This document shows positions 29,037-37,576 of a DNA stretch of 64,000 bases, in pieces. Every line of letters begins with the position of its first letter. The first letter of the stretch is position 1. The stretch lies in assembly GCF_014651835.1 (NCBI RefSeq), contig NZ_BMXQ01000001.1:2060801-2124800 (forward strand). The letters run 5' to 3'. The translations under genes and the position numbers were made by a program. Source of the stretch: Pigmentiphaga litoralis. GTDB lineage: Bacteria; Pseudomonadota; Gammaproteobacteria; Burkholderiales; Burkholderiaceae_B. Under the pieces are notes generated by a model. The model worked only from the letters and a program-made list of their open reading frames with translations, made no database searches and had not been told where the DNA came from.

Positions 29037-29064
29037 AGATGGGGACGCCCGCCGCGAATTCAAG
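29037..29064 (-). promoter_or_regulatory. Heat-shock (sigma-32) promoter of htpG
   Basis: On the minus strand: CTTGAA, 14-nt spacer, CCCCATCT. This matches the sigma-32 consensus (CTTGAAA, 11-16 nt, CCCCATnT) almost perfectly. It predicts a start near 29030 and a leader of about 64 nt. Confidence 0.85.
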
Positions 29065-29195
29065 CGCGGGCGGGACGGTGTCCGAGACGGACGCAATCGA
29101 TGACGCAACGCCACCCGACAGGTTCAGGTGCGAAGGCCGTCATCATACGGCGCTTGCGGAATGCTCGCCCGCGGCCACGTGCGCGAGCGATGCGA

Positions 29196-29231
29196 GAAGG
29201 GGGGCAAGAAGGGGTGCAAAAAGGGGTGCAA
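29196..29231. repeat. 12-bp tandem repeat, three units plus a partial
   Basis: Units GAAGGGGGGCAA, GAAGGGGTGCAA and AAAGGGGTGCAA, followed by a decayed fourth. They lie upstream of the htpG promoter. Function unknown. Confidence 0.6.
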
Positions 29232-29290
29232 AAGGGGGCTGCCCGCATTCTGCGCCTGCTGGCTGGAGCAGTGGGACGCGGCGTGAACGC

Positions 29291-29857
29291 CTACAGCCCT
29301 ACCAGCCGGCTTGTCTTGGGCACGCCCGTGAGCAGGAAATCCATCTGGTCGGCCAGGATGCGGCGGTTGCGCAGGATCATGCCTTCCCACCGGTTGGGCC
29401 GGTACGGCAGATACAGCAGCGGCATGTTGGCTTCTTCGGGCGTGCGATTGGCCTTGCGCTGATTGCACGACCGGCAGGCGGTGACGATGTTTTCCCACTG
29501 GTTGCCGCCGCCGCGCGATTCGGGCGTGACGTGTTCGATGGTCAGGTCCGTATCGACGAAATGGCCGCCGCAATAGGCGCACACATTGTGATCACGTGAG
29601 AACAGGCGGTCACGGCTCAGGCTGATGGATGCGCTGCGATCGCCGCGAAATTCGCGGCCGCGTACGGCAATGATGCTGGTGGTACTGGCGACCGACGGCA
29701 GACCGGTGTGGCGGTTCGTGCCGCCGCGGAACGTGACGCTGGTCGCGCCAAGTTCCCAGGCCACGCGGCCTGCAACGTGAAGGCAGATGGCCTTTTCGAT
29801 GTCTATCCAGCGCACCGGGGTACCGGCGATATCGAGCGCAAGGACGAGGTGAGCCAC
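29291..29857 (-). CDS. HNH endonuclease family protein
   Basis: 188-residue protein with a C-terminal HNH domain: zinc cysteines CAYC and CRSCN bracket the metal/catalytic motif TIEHVTPESRGG near residue 120. The N-terminal half (ALDIAGTPVRWIDIEKAI) is typical of stand-alone chromosomal HNH proteins widespread in proteobacteria, of unclear cellular role. The frame reaches 29968, but GTG 29857 has AGGAGA 7 nt upstream. No phage or restriction genes are adjacent. Confidence 0.82.
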   Translation of the reverse strand: MAHLVLALDIAGTPVRWIDIEKAICLHVAGRVAWELGATSVTFRGGTNRHTGLPSVASTTSIIAVRGREFRGDRSASISLSRDRLFSRDHNVCAYCGGHFVDTDLTIEHVTPESRGGGNQWENIVTACRSCNQRKANRTPEEANMPLLYLPYRPNRWEGMILRNRRILADQMDFLLTGVPKTSRLVGL

Positions 29858-30085
29858 GAGATGTCTCCTGAGCGAACTTGGCGTGGCGGGGATCCGGCGC
29901 ACGGCAAAGCAACGTACGGAACACATGGCGCAGCGCTTGGGCGGCAGGCGGGCGTGGGCCAGAGGCACGGGATCGCATGGGCCGGCCGTAAACGCGCGAC
30001 GTCACTGGATTTTTATACAGCACATTCGTGACGGAAACAAGACAGGGCCGCCGGGCGGCGTACCGCGGCAGGCCGGGGGTGGCGT

Positions 30086-31177
30086 CTACCGGCCTGTGCG
30101 CGCCCACAGCAGGATCTCACGTGCGATGGCAGCCAGCGGCACCGCCCGATCGGCTGCCCCCCGAGCCAGCGCCTCTTTGGGCATGCCGAACACGACAGAA
30201 CTTGCCTCGTCCTGCGCAAGGGTGCGCGCGCCGGCCTGGCGCATGTCAAGCAGGCCCGCGGCGCCATCGTCTCCCATGCCCGTCATCAGGATACCGAGCG
30301 CTCGCGGCCCGGCCACGCGGCTTGCCGACCGGAACAGGACGTCGACCGACGGCCGATGCCGGTTGACCAGCGGGCCGTCCTTGACCTCGACGTGATACGC
30401 GGCGCCCTGCCGCCGCAGCACGGTGTGCCGCCCACCGGGCGCAATCAGGGCGCGACCGGGAATCACGGCGTCATGGTCCCGCGCTTCCCGCACGTCCATT
30501 TTGCACAAGGCGGCCAGACGCGCAGCAAAAGCGGCGGTGAATGGCGCCGGCATGTGCTGCACGATGACCAGTCCCGGACACGACGACGGCAGCGCCGGCA
30601 GAACCTCCTCCAGTGCCTGGGTGCCGCCGGTCGAGGTGCCGATGACGACCACCTGCTGCGTGGGGTAGGACGTCGGGTTCGCGCTGCGCGCCGGCGGCAC
30701 TGCGCCCGCGTCAAGCCGCAGCGCCTGCAGGGGTGCCGATGACGCGGCCGCCGACGCGCCGTGCAACGGCGTTACCTTGGCCGTTGCCGCGGCCAGCACC
30801 TTGCCGACAAAATCGTCCGCCGTGTCCACCAGGTACTGCCGCAGGCCGAAGCGCGGTTTGGCAACGACGGTGACCGCGCCTGCCGCCAGTGCATCGAGCG
30901 TAACGCGGGCCCCCTGCTCGGCCAGCGTCGAGCAGATGACAATCGGCGTAGGGCGATCCCGCATCACCTGCCGCAGGAAACTCAGCCCGTCCATGCGTGG
31001 CATTTCAAGGTCGAGCACGATCACGTCGGGCCAGTCCTGCGCCATACGTTCGAGCGCGCGCATGGCGTCGGGTACGGCTGTCACTTTTCCCACGCCGGGC
31101 GCCTGACCCAGCAGGGCGCCGAGCGTCTGCCGCATGACGGCCGAGTCGTCGATCACCATCACGTGCAATCGCGTCAT
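30086..31177 (-). CDS. cheB: Chemotaxis response regulator protein-glutamate methylesterase CheB
   Basis: Removes methyl groups from receptor glutamates when phosphorylated by CheA; may also deamidate. The 363-residue product has an N-terminal receiver ([10 protein letters not shown]; phospho-Asp in [13 protein letters not shown]), a linker, and the CheB domain with catalytic Ser in [10 protein letters not shown], His in IVQHMP and Asp in GMGDDGAAG. The start ATG 31177 overlaps the cheD stop by 4 nt; upstream frame to 31414 is cheD in another frame. Last gene of the chemotaxis operon. Confidence 0.95.
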   Translation of the reverse strand: MTRLHVMVIDDSAVMRQTLGALLGQAPGVGKVTAVPDAMRALERMAQDWPDVIVLDLEMPRMDGLSFLRQVMRDRPTPIVICSTLAEQGARVTLDALAAGAVTVVAKPRFGLRQYLVDTADDFVGKVLAAATAKVTPLHGASAAASSAPLQALRLDAGAVPPARSANPTSYPTQQVVVIGTSTGGTQALEEVLPALPSSCPGLVIVQHMPAPFTAAFAARLAALCKMDVREARDHDAVIPGRALIAPGGRHTVLRRQGAAYHVEVKDGPLVNRHRPSVDVLFRSASRVAGPRALGILMTGMGDDGAAGLLDMRQAGARTLAQDEASSVVFGMPKEALARGAADRAVPLAAIAREILLWARTGR

Positions 31178-31698
31178 GACGGGGTGTCCAGGCCGGTCAT
31201 GGACGGGACATGTCGCACCCAGACGGCGCCGTCGCGAATGTCGAAAACAATCTGCCGACGCCCCTGCCCGAAAAGATGTTCCGCGCAGATGCGTACGCCG
31301 GCCGTGTGCAACATCTGCCGGGCGTAGTGTCCGTTGCTGATGCCGATCGGCGCGGCGCCCCGCCCGGTTGCGCGCGCAAACATCTGGCCGCCGCCGAACA
31401 GTTTGGCGTCGCATTCACGTACGTTCACACCCTGCTCGGTCAGGCCCGCCGTCATCAGGGCAAACGCGTCGTTGCAATACCGCGCATCGCGTTCCGGGCA
31501 CCCCGGCCGACCCTCCGCAAGCAGGCAGTGGGACATGGCGCCGATACGCAGACGGGGGTGCCACAAGGTAAAGGACACGCACGATCCCAGCAGCGTGCGC
31601 ACCCGAAACTCGTGATTGCCCACGAAGAATTCGCCGGGCTGCAGGAACAGGTCGATCGTTGACACCGGCGCGCGATCGCCCAACCAGTCAGTCGTCAT
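31174..31698 (-). CDS. cheD: Chemoreceptor glutamine deamidase CheD
   Basis: Converts specific receptor glutamines to glutamates, tuning adaptation. The 174-residue product has [11 protein letters not shown] (catalytic Cys), [11 protein letters not shown] (catalytic His) and C-terminal [12 protein letters not shown]. It begins at ATG 31698 with a 4-nt overlap on the cheR stop and ends in the cheB start. CheD presence with CheB and CheR suggests two adaptation branches for the operon's receptor. Confidence 0.92.
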   Translation of the reverse strand: MTTDWLGDRAPVSTIDLFLQPGEFFVGNHEFRVRTLLGSCVSFTLWHPRLRIGAMSHCLLAEGRPGCPERDARYCNDAFALMTAGLTEQGVNVRECDAKLFGGGQMFARATGRGAAPIGISNGHYARQMLHTAGVRICAEHLFGQGRRQIVFDIRDGAVWVRHVPSMTGLDTPS

Positions 31699-32606
31699 GA
31701 TCGGCGGTACATGGAAGGCGCAATCGGCACGAGACCGTGAGCGATCCCCTGCAAGGATTCGGCATGGCCGACGCACAACAGGCCGCCAGGACGAAGTCGC
31801 GCCGTCACGTTGCCCAACACGGCGGCCTTTCCTGCAAGGTCGAAATAGATCAGGACGTTGCGCAGGAAAATCACGTCGAACGTCCCCAGTTCCGGCAATG
31901 ACCGCATCAGGTTGGCCTGCGCAAAACGGACACGGTCGCGCAGCGACTGCGCGATCCGGAGCATGCCAGCCTGCGCGCCGACACCTTTGAGGCAATACCG
32001 CTTCAGGTGCTCGGGCGTGACTCGCGACGCGCGGGTCATGGGGTAGCGCGCCGCGCATGCCTGGGCGACGACTCGCGTGCTGATGTCGGTACCCAGCACT
32101 TCCCACCGCTGGCAGCCCAGCACATCGGCCAGCGTCATGGCCATGCTGAACGCTTCTTCACCTGTCGAACTCGCGGCGCTCCAGGCACGTAGCAGCTCCT
32201 GCTGATGCAGGGCACGGCGGCGCGCATGATCCGCCAGCGCTTCGAAGTGCGTTGGTTCGCGGAAAAAGTAGGTTTCGTTGGTCGTCAGCAGGTCGATGGC
32301 CACCTGGCGTTCCAAGGTATTGGCGGCGTCGGACACGATCTGCAGATAGGCGGTGTAGGACGCCACCTGGCAGGCAGCCAGTCGCTTGTGGAGCCGGCTG
32401 CACACCAGCGCCTTCTTGGCAGTGGAAAGGTGGATGCCTGCCGCGTCGCGAATGAAGCGACGCACGGCGTCGAACTCGGCGTCCGAGATGGCGACTCGCC
32501 CCGGGCCATGAGCCGCCGAGGGCATGGCGGGCATGACGGGCGTATTGGGCATCCCGGACATCAGGGGCATCTGGGGCATCCGGGGCGCGACAGGCGTCTC
32601 GGGCAT
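31695..32606 (-). CDS. cheR: Chemotaxis protein methyltransferase CheR
   Basis: SAM-dependent methylation of receptor glutamates. The 303-residue product has an unusual Met/Pro-rich N-terminal extension (residues 1-30), a helical domain (RVAISDAEFDAVRRFI), the SAM motif SAASSTGEEAFSMAM (142-156), and a beta-subdomain loop K-G208-V-G210-A-Q-A-G214. That loop matches the E. coli CheR loop (RGTGPHEG), which binds receptor C-terminal pentapeptides. The start overlaps the mcp stop by 4 nt. See the finding on the matching receptor tail. Confidence 0.94.
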   Translation of the reverse strand: MPETPVAPRMPQMPLMSGMPNTPVMPAMPSAAHGPGRVAISDAEFDAVRRFIRDAAGIHLSTAKKALVCSRLHKRLAACQVASYTAYLQIVSDAANTLERQVAIDLLTTNETYFFREPTHFEALADHARRRALHQQELLRAWSAASSTGEEAFSMAMTLADVLGCQRWEVLGTDISTRVVAQACAARYPMTRASRVTPEHLKRYCLKGVGAQAGMLRIAQSLRDRVRFAQANLMRSLPELGTFDVIFLRNVLIYFDLAGKAAVLGNVTARLRPGGLLCVGHAESLQGIAHGLVPIAPSMYRRS

Positions 32607-34234
32607 CAGAACCGGACGAATTGGGTATCGTCCGGCGCCAGCGCATCGGCCATCACGACCGGCGCGCGTCGCAAGGGCGTTGCGCTGCCGGCGGCGCGCG
32701 ATGGCTCGCGACGCGGCGCTTCACGCTCGTCGAGCTTGAAGAACGCCATCGTCTGACGCAAGCGCTCTGCCTGCGCCGCAAGATCTTCCGACGTGGCGGC
32801 CAGCTCTTCCGCGCTGGACGCGCTCTGCTGCGTAGTCTGGGTCAGCTGGGTCACCGCAGCGTTGATCTGCCCCACGCCCGACGCCTGTTCGGACGATGCT
32901 GCCGAAATCTCCTGCACCAGATCCGAGGTCTTGCGGATGGCCGGCACGATATCGTCGAGCATGCGGCCCGCGCGTTCGGCCAGATCGACGCTGACACGCG
33001 CGGTTTCGCCGATCTCCTGTGCCGCCACCTGGCTGCGTTCCGCCAGCTTGCGCACTTCCGCCGCGACCACCGCGAAGCCCTTGCCATGCTCGCCCGCGCG
33101 CGCCGCCTCGATTGCAGCGTTCAGCGCCAGGAGATTGGTCTGGTACGCGATATCGTCGATGATGCCGATCTTTTGCGCGATCTGCTTCATGGCCGCTGCC
33201 GTGGCCTTGACCGCCTCGCCGCCCTCGCTTGCATCGACGGACGCCTTGGTGGCCATCCGGTCGGTCACTGAGGCGTTTTCGGTGTTCTGCGCAATCGACG
33301 CGGTCATCTGTTCGACCGACGCACTGGTCTGGTCGACGCCGGCAGCCTGCTCGCTTGCGCCTTGCGACAATGATTGTGCCGTCGCGCTCAGTTCTTCGGA
33401 TGCGCCCGCCAGTGACTGCGCGTTGCTGTTCACATCGGCGACCACGCCTGCCAGCCGCCCCGACATATCGTGCATCGCGCGCAGCAGCGCCGCGGTTTCG
33501 TCCTTGCCATGCACTTCCACCCGAGCGGTCAGATCGCCATCGGCCAGTCGACCGGCAAAATCCACGGCGCTGCGCAGCGGTCGCGCGATGCCCCGGCTGA
33601 TCCACAGTCCCAAACCGACACCCAGCATCATGCAGCCCAGGCTCAGGCTCAGGACGAGTGCGCGGCTGTCTTCGGCGATACGGGTCGTTTCGTCGTTCTG
33701 GTCGCTCGCATTGCGCGCCTTGATCGCGACGAGTTCGTTCAAGGGTTGAAGCACCGCGGCAACGGTTCGATCGACGGATTTCAGCACGATGTTCATATCG
33801 TCCGATCGCACGGCAAGCGGTTGCTGTCCAATCAGGCCAAGGCTCTGCTCAAGCGCCCGCACATAGTCGGGCCACGCGCGATCCAGGACGGCGAAGTGGG
33901 ACTTGCCCTGCTCCGTGTAATACAGGGGCCGCGCATTGTCGATCAAGGCGGCCGTTGTCGCTATGCGTTTGCGTATCTCGGCAAGCGCGGTGTCCCGTTC
34001 TTCGGGGGTCGCCGCTGCAAGCGCCGCCGAGCGCAGCCGACCGATGCTGGCGAGCTGTTGATCGATGTCCTTGATGCCGGACAGCCCCGCGAACTTACGG
34101 GTGTACATCAACCCGGCCAGGTCGCTGCTGCGATCCAGGTTTACGATGGCGATGCCGCCAACCAGCACGCTGAACGCCGACACCAGCACGAACGCCACGA
34201 TCAGTCGGGCGGAAATCTTGATTTGAGAAAGCAT
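32606..34234 (-). CDS. Methyl-accepting chemotaxis protein with four-helix sensor
   Basis: Transmembrane chemoreceptor, 542 residues. First TM at about 9-29, a periplasmic helical region (about 30-190, 4HB_MCP-like with [10 protein letters not shown]), second TM near 195-212, HAMP ([23 protein letters not shown]), then a signalling domain whose tip includes [21 protein letters not shown] and [16 protein letters not shown]. After the signalling domain there is a basic, flexible tail of about 40 residues ending QFVRF, an aromatic pentapeptide pattern seen in CheR tethers. Ligand unknown. It is the only complete receptor in the operon; 27 bp separate it from cheW. Confidence 0.93.
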   Translation of the reverse strand: MLSQIKISARLIVAFVLVSAFSVLVGGIAIVNLDRSSDLAGLMYTRKFAGLSGIKDIDQQLASIGRLRSAALAAATPEERDTALAEIRKRIATTAALIDNARPLYYTEQGKSHFAVLDRAWPDYVRALEQSLGLIGQQPLAVRSDDMNIVLKSVDRTVAAVLQPLNELVAIKARNASDQNDETTRIAEDSRALVLSLSLGCMMLGVGLGLWISRGIARPLRSAVDFAGRLADGDLTARVEVHGKDETAALLRAMHDMSGRLAGVVADVNSNAQSLAGASEELSATAQSLSQGASEQAAGVDQTSASVEQMTASIAQNTENASVTDRMATKASVDASEGGEAVKATAAAMKQIAQKIGIIDDIAYQTNLLALNAAIEAARAGEHGKGFAVVAAEVRKLAERSQVAAQEIGETARVSVDLAERAGRMLDDIVPAIRKTSDLVQEISAASSEQASGVGQINAAVTQLTQTTQQSASSAEELAATSEDLAAQAERLRQTMAFFKLDEREAPRREPSRAAGSATPLRRAPVVMADALAPDDTQFVRF

Positions 34235-34261
34235 GGGGGACTCGAAAACAATAGTGAACGT

Positions 34262-34855
34262 TCAGGAAGCGGGCGCGGCCGCGTCACCGGGCAAATCGTG
34301 CAGCGATTCGAGCGAGAACACCTGCCCGACATCCAGCACGATGACGAAGCGGGCGTCGACCTTGGCGATGCCGCGAATGAATTCAGCCTGGACGCGCGCA
34401 CCGAACGCCGGCGGCGGCGCCAGGTCGGCGGGATCCACATCGATCACTTCGTTGACGGCGTCCACCAGCAGGCCCACCACACGGGCGCCATGGCTGTCGC
34501 TCACCTCGACGATCACGATGCAGGTGCGCTTGCCGATCTCGCCGGGCGCATGGCTGAAGCGCGCATGCAGATCGATGACGGGCACCACCGCGCCACGCAG
34601 GTTGATCACGCCCCGCACGACATCCGGCATCATCGGAACGACGGTCAGCCGTCGAAACTCGATGATCTCCTTGATGCAGAGAATGTCGATGGCGAAGAGC
34701 TCGCCGCCCAGCTGGAACGTGAGGCACTGGGACGGCAGCAGCCCGTACGAGACCCCGGCTGCCGTTTCCGGCGATGTGTTTACGGACGTGCCATTGGCCG
34801 GGTCCGGCCGACCGTGCGGTGCATTGCCCGCTGGATGCAAGTTGGAAGCGATCAT
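34262..34855 (-). CDS. cheW: Chemotaxis coupling protein CheW
   Basis: Scaffold linking receptors to CheA in the signalling array. The 197-residue product has a 35-residue polar N-terminal extension, then a CheW domain: LTFQLGGELFAIDILCIKEI, GVINLRGAVVPVIDL and VGLLVDAVNEVI. The start codon overlaps the cheA stop by 4 nt. It is followed by the receptor gene. Confidence 0.95.
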   Translation of the reverse strand: MIASNLHPAGNAPHGRPDPANGTSVNTSPETAAGVSYGLLPSQCLTFQLGGELFAIDILCIKEIIEFRRLTVVPMMPDVVRGVINLRGAVVPVIDLHARFSHAPGEIGKRTCIVIVEVSDSHGARVVGLLVDAVNEVIDVDPADLAPPPAFGARVQAEFIRGIAKVDARFVIVLDVGQVFSLESLHDLPGDAAAPAS

Positions 34856-36879
34856 GCGGACGCGACTCTTTCAGTAAGGATGGGTGCAGGCAGTGAGGAC
34901 GACATGTCTTCGACTCCGCGCAATGGCAATCGCGCGACCGGCCGCAATGCCGAGGATCCAGCCTCGCCGCGCGCCGCGGCGCGCGCGATCAGTTCCGGCA
35001 CGTCAAGGATCAACACGACATCACCGTTGGCACCGATACTCGATCCGCTGATACCGGGAACCGCCTTGAACAGCGCGCCAAGCGGCTTGATGACCGCCTG
35101 GCATTCCCCCAGAAGATCATCGACCACCAGGCCGGCCTTCAAGCCTGCATGCCTGACCACGACGATGTTCTGGCGGCCAGCAGGATTGCCACCGAGTGCA
35201 AACGCGTCGCGCAGCCGGATAAAGGGCAGGACCTCTCCACGCAGATCGGTGTAGTCGTGCTTGCCGTCGCAGGAATAAGCAATGCACTCATCGATGGTGT
35301 CCAGCGGCAGCACAAAGACCGATGCGCCGACCGTCACCTGGAATCCCTCGATGATCGCCAGCGTGAGCGGAAGGCGAATCGACACGGTCGCGCCCTGGCC
35401 CGGGCGGCTGCGCAAGGCAATGGCGCCTCGCAGGTCGGCGATATTGCGTTTGACGACATCCATGCCGACGCCGCGACCCGACAGATTCGTGACCGCCTGC
35501 GCCGTCGAAAAACCGGGCTCGAAAATCAAGGCATGGACGTCGTCATCGGAATAGGCACGGGCGGGATCGGCCAATCCGCGCTCGATGGCCTTGGCAAGGA
35601 TGCGATCGCGATCCAGACCGCCGCCATCATCCGCAACGTCGATCACGATGCCGCCGGCATCGTGATACGCGTTCAGGCGCAGCTGTCCGCGTGCGGGCTT
35701 GCCGCGGGCGGCTCGAACCGCCGCGGATTCGATACCGTGATCGATCGCGTTGCGCACCAGATGCGTCAGCGGGTCGGCAATGTGATCCACGACGGACTTG
35801 TCGAGTTCGGTGTCCTCACCGCTGATAACGAGTTCAATGTCCTTGCCCAATTCCTGCGCCACGTCGTGGACGACGCGCTGGAAGCGGTTGAAGCTGGCGC
35901 CTATCCTGACCATACGCAAGGCCAGGGCGCTGTCGCGCACCGACTCGACAAGGCTGGCCAGCGCGGAATGGCTCTCCTGCAGATCGGCGTCGTGGATCCG
36001 CCGCGCCGCCGATTGCGCTGACGCCGACAAGGTGATCAGTTCCCCCACGAGATCAATGAGGCGATCCAGTTTGTCGGCGTCGACACGCAGGAAGCGCCGC
36101 TCTTCACCCCGAGGCGTGTCCGCGCCGGCCACGCCCGGCCGGGCAGAGCCGGGAGCCGGCAGGGAAGCTGACGGCGCGTCCTGCTGGCCGCGCGCCGGCG
36201 GCACGATCCGGAGCACGCAACTGTCGCGCATGAACTCGAAGACGCTTTCGATGGCCTCTTGATCGGCATCGGTACGCAGGCTCAGTTCGACCCCGATGTA
36301 AGCGCATTCGGCATCGAACGCAGCGACGTCGGGCATCGCGTCAAACACGGTGTCGATATGCTCGATGGTGCCCAGCGTGCCAAGATACCGCAGGAAAGGC
36401 AGCGGATCGAGGCCGTGCCGCAGAACGTCCGGATCCAGCCGCAAGGACACCTGCCAAAGATTGTCCCAGGCACCGCGCTCTTGCGGGACGAGATGGACCG
36501 TCAGCTGGCTCTGCAAGGCAACGCCACGTGCCGCCAGGTCGGCATCGCACGCCTGTTCGCCGGACACGACCTGATCCAGCAGCGCCCGTATGTGATCCAT
36601 GCAGGCCAGCAGCAGGTCGATCAGCGCCGGTTCGACCTTGAGCAGACCGCCCCGCGCACGATCCAGCACGCTTTCGACATCGTGCGTGAAGCCGACCACC
36701 GTATCGAGACCGAACAGTCCTGCCGACCCCTTGATGGTATGCGCCGCACGGAACACCGCGTTGACCCGGTCCAGCGGGTCGTCCGGCATGCGTGACAGCG
36801 ACAGCAGTTCACGCTCGGCCTCGTCGAGCAGCTCGCGGCCTTCTTGCAGGAAGGTAGGAACCACGTCGTCCAGGTTCAT
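34852..36879 (-). CDS. cheA: Chemotaxis histidine kinase CheA
   Basis: Receptor-controlled kinase that phosphorylates CheY and CheB. The 675-residue product has an HPt domain with phospho-acceptor H47 (RAAHTIKGSAGLF), a central region (about 140-245) with a small mixed segment, the dimerisation helices (RRFLRVDADKLDRLIDLVGEL), an HATPase with N-box HLVRNAIDHGIE and G1/G2 boxes (DVADDGGGLD, GRGVGMDVVK), and a C-terminal CheW-like domain. ATG 36879 overlaps the STAS stop by 4 nt and is preferred to the longer frame to 36906. Confidence 0.95.
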   Translation of the reverse strand: MNLDDVVPTFLQEGRELLDEAERELLSLSRMPDDPLDRVNAVFRAAHTIKGSAGLFGLDTVVGFTHDVESVLDRARGGLLKVEPALIDLLLACMDHIRALLDQVVSGEQACDADLAARGVALQSQLTVHLVPQERGAWDNLWQVSLRLDPDVLRHGLDPLPFLRYLGTLGTIEHIDTVFDAMPDVAAFDAECAYIGVELSLRTDADQEAIESVFEFMRDSCVLRIVPPARGQQDAPSASLPAPGSARPGVAGADTPRGEERRFLRVDADKLDRLIDLVGELITLSASAQSAARRIHDADLQESHSALASLVESVRDSALALRMVRIGASFNRFQRVVHDVAQELGKDIELVISGEDTELDKSVVDHIADPLTHLVRNAIDHGIESAAVRAARGKPARGQLRLNAYHDAGGIVIDVADDGGGLDRDRILAKAIERGLADPARAYSDDDVHALIFEPGFSTAQAVTNLSGRGVGMDVVKRNIADLRGAIALRSRPGQGATVSIRLPLTLAIIEGFQVTVGASVFVLPLDTIDECIAYSCDGKHDYTDLRGEVLPFIRLRDAFALGGNPAGRQNIVVVRHAGLKAGLVVDDLLGECQAVIKPLGALFKAVPGISGSSIGANGDVVLILDVPELIARAAARGEAGSSALRPVARLPLRGVEDMSSSLPAPILTERVASA

Positions 36880-37187
36880 GGGCGCTCCCAGGGCTTCAAG
36901 GCGCATTCGAGCTGGGCATCGACGCCCAGCAGGCAGAACACTTCCAGCACGGCCGGACTGTGCGCGTCGAAGAACACGGTGCGGTCACGCAAGGCTGCCT
37001 CGCGTCGTGTCAATGCGAGCACTTGCACGCCGGCGGTATCGATTTCGGTGACGCCTGCCAGATCAATCGTCAGGGCGTCGACCCGATACAAGGCGTGCTG
37101 CAACCGCGCAACCCATTCCGACGCCTGGTAGATCGTCAGTTCGCCTTCGATTGCCACGCGTTCGGCATCCCCTGCGGCGCGGCTCAT
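36876..37187 (-). CDS. STAS domain protein in chemotaxis operon
   Basis: 103-residue single STAS domain (SpoIIAA/MlaB-like). The signature VTEIDTAGVQVLALTRREA has a Thr in the position that is phosphorylated in anti-anti-sigma factors. Such proteins accompany cheY and cheA in several chemosensory clusters, but their role there is not settled. ATG 37187 overlaps the cheY stop by 4 nt and the stop overlaps cheA. No anti-sigma kinase gene is visible nearby. Confidence 0.85.
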   Translation of the reverse strand: MSRAAGDAERVAIEGELTIYQASEWVARLQHALYRVDALTIDLAGVTEIDTAGVQVLALTRREAALRDRTVFFDAHSPAVLEVFCLLGVDAQLECALKPWERP

Positions 37188-37552
37188 GGCATCACCAGCC
37201 TGGCGATCGCACTGAGTAGTTGCGCGGGCTGGAACGGCTTGACGATCCACGCCTTGGCGCCCGCTATCTGTCCCTCGCGTTTGCGTTCTTCCTGGCTTTC
37301 GGTCGTCAACATCACGACCGGCGTGAAGCGATAGGCCGGCAGCTGCTTCACAGCCTTCAGAAAACCGATGCCGTCCAGCCGGGGCATGTTCACGTCGCTC
37401 AGAATCAGGTGGACACGTTGACCGGTCAGCTGGGCAAGGGCCGCTTCGCCATCGGCGGCTTCGATCACCGTGTAGCCGGCGCCGCGCAGCGTCAGGCCGA
37501 CCACTTGCCTGACCGAAGCCGAGTCGTCGACGACCAGGATGGTTTTTGTCAT
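37184..37552 (-). CDS. cheY: CheY-type single-domain response regulator
   Basis: 122-residue receiver domain. Acidic pocket D9/D10, phospho-acceptor D53 (LILSDVNMP), switch T83 (MLTTES) and K105 (IVKPF) are all present. It is the expected CheA substrate that would act on the flagellar motor or another output. It is followed by the STAS gene with a 4-nt overlap. No flagellar gene lies in the window, so the output is inferred. Confidence 0.92.
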   Translation of the reverse strand: MTKTILVVDDSASVRQVVGLTLRGAGYTVIEAADGEAALAQLTGQRVHLILSDVNMPRLDGIGFLKAVKQLPAYRFTPVVMLTTESQEERKREGQIAGAKAWIVKPFQPAQLLSAIARLVMP

Positions 37553-37576
37553 GGAAAGATCCTTCGGTGACGAGGG

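Larger units (their letters stand above)
28967..29290. other. 324-bp gene-free region between HNH gene and htpG
   Basis: This stretch holds the htpG heat-shock promoter (29037-29064), the untranslated leader of about 64 nt, and a 12-bp tandem repeat (29196-29231). An open frame crosses it on the plus strand but shows no domain and overlaps the HNH gene, so I do not call a gene. Confidence 0.7.

Noticed and set aside
28965-29462. 165-residue plus-strand open frame between htpG and the HNH gene
   Set aside because: It contains the 12-bp tandem repeat, shows no domain, and overlaps the HNH coding sequence on the opposite strand.
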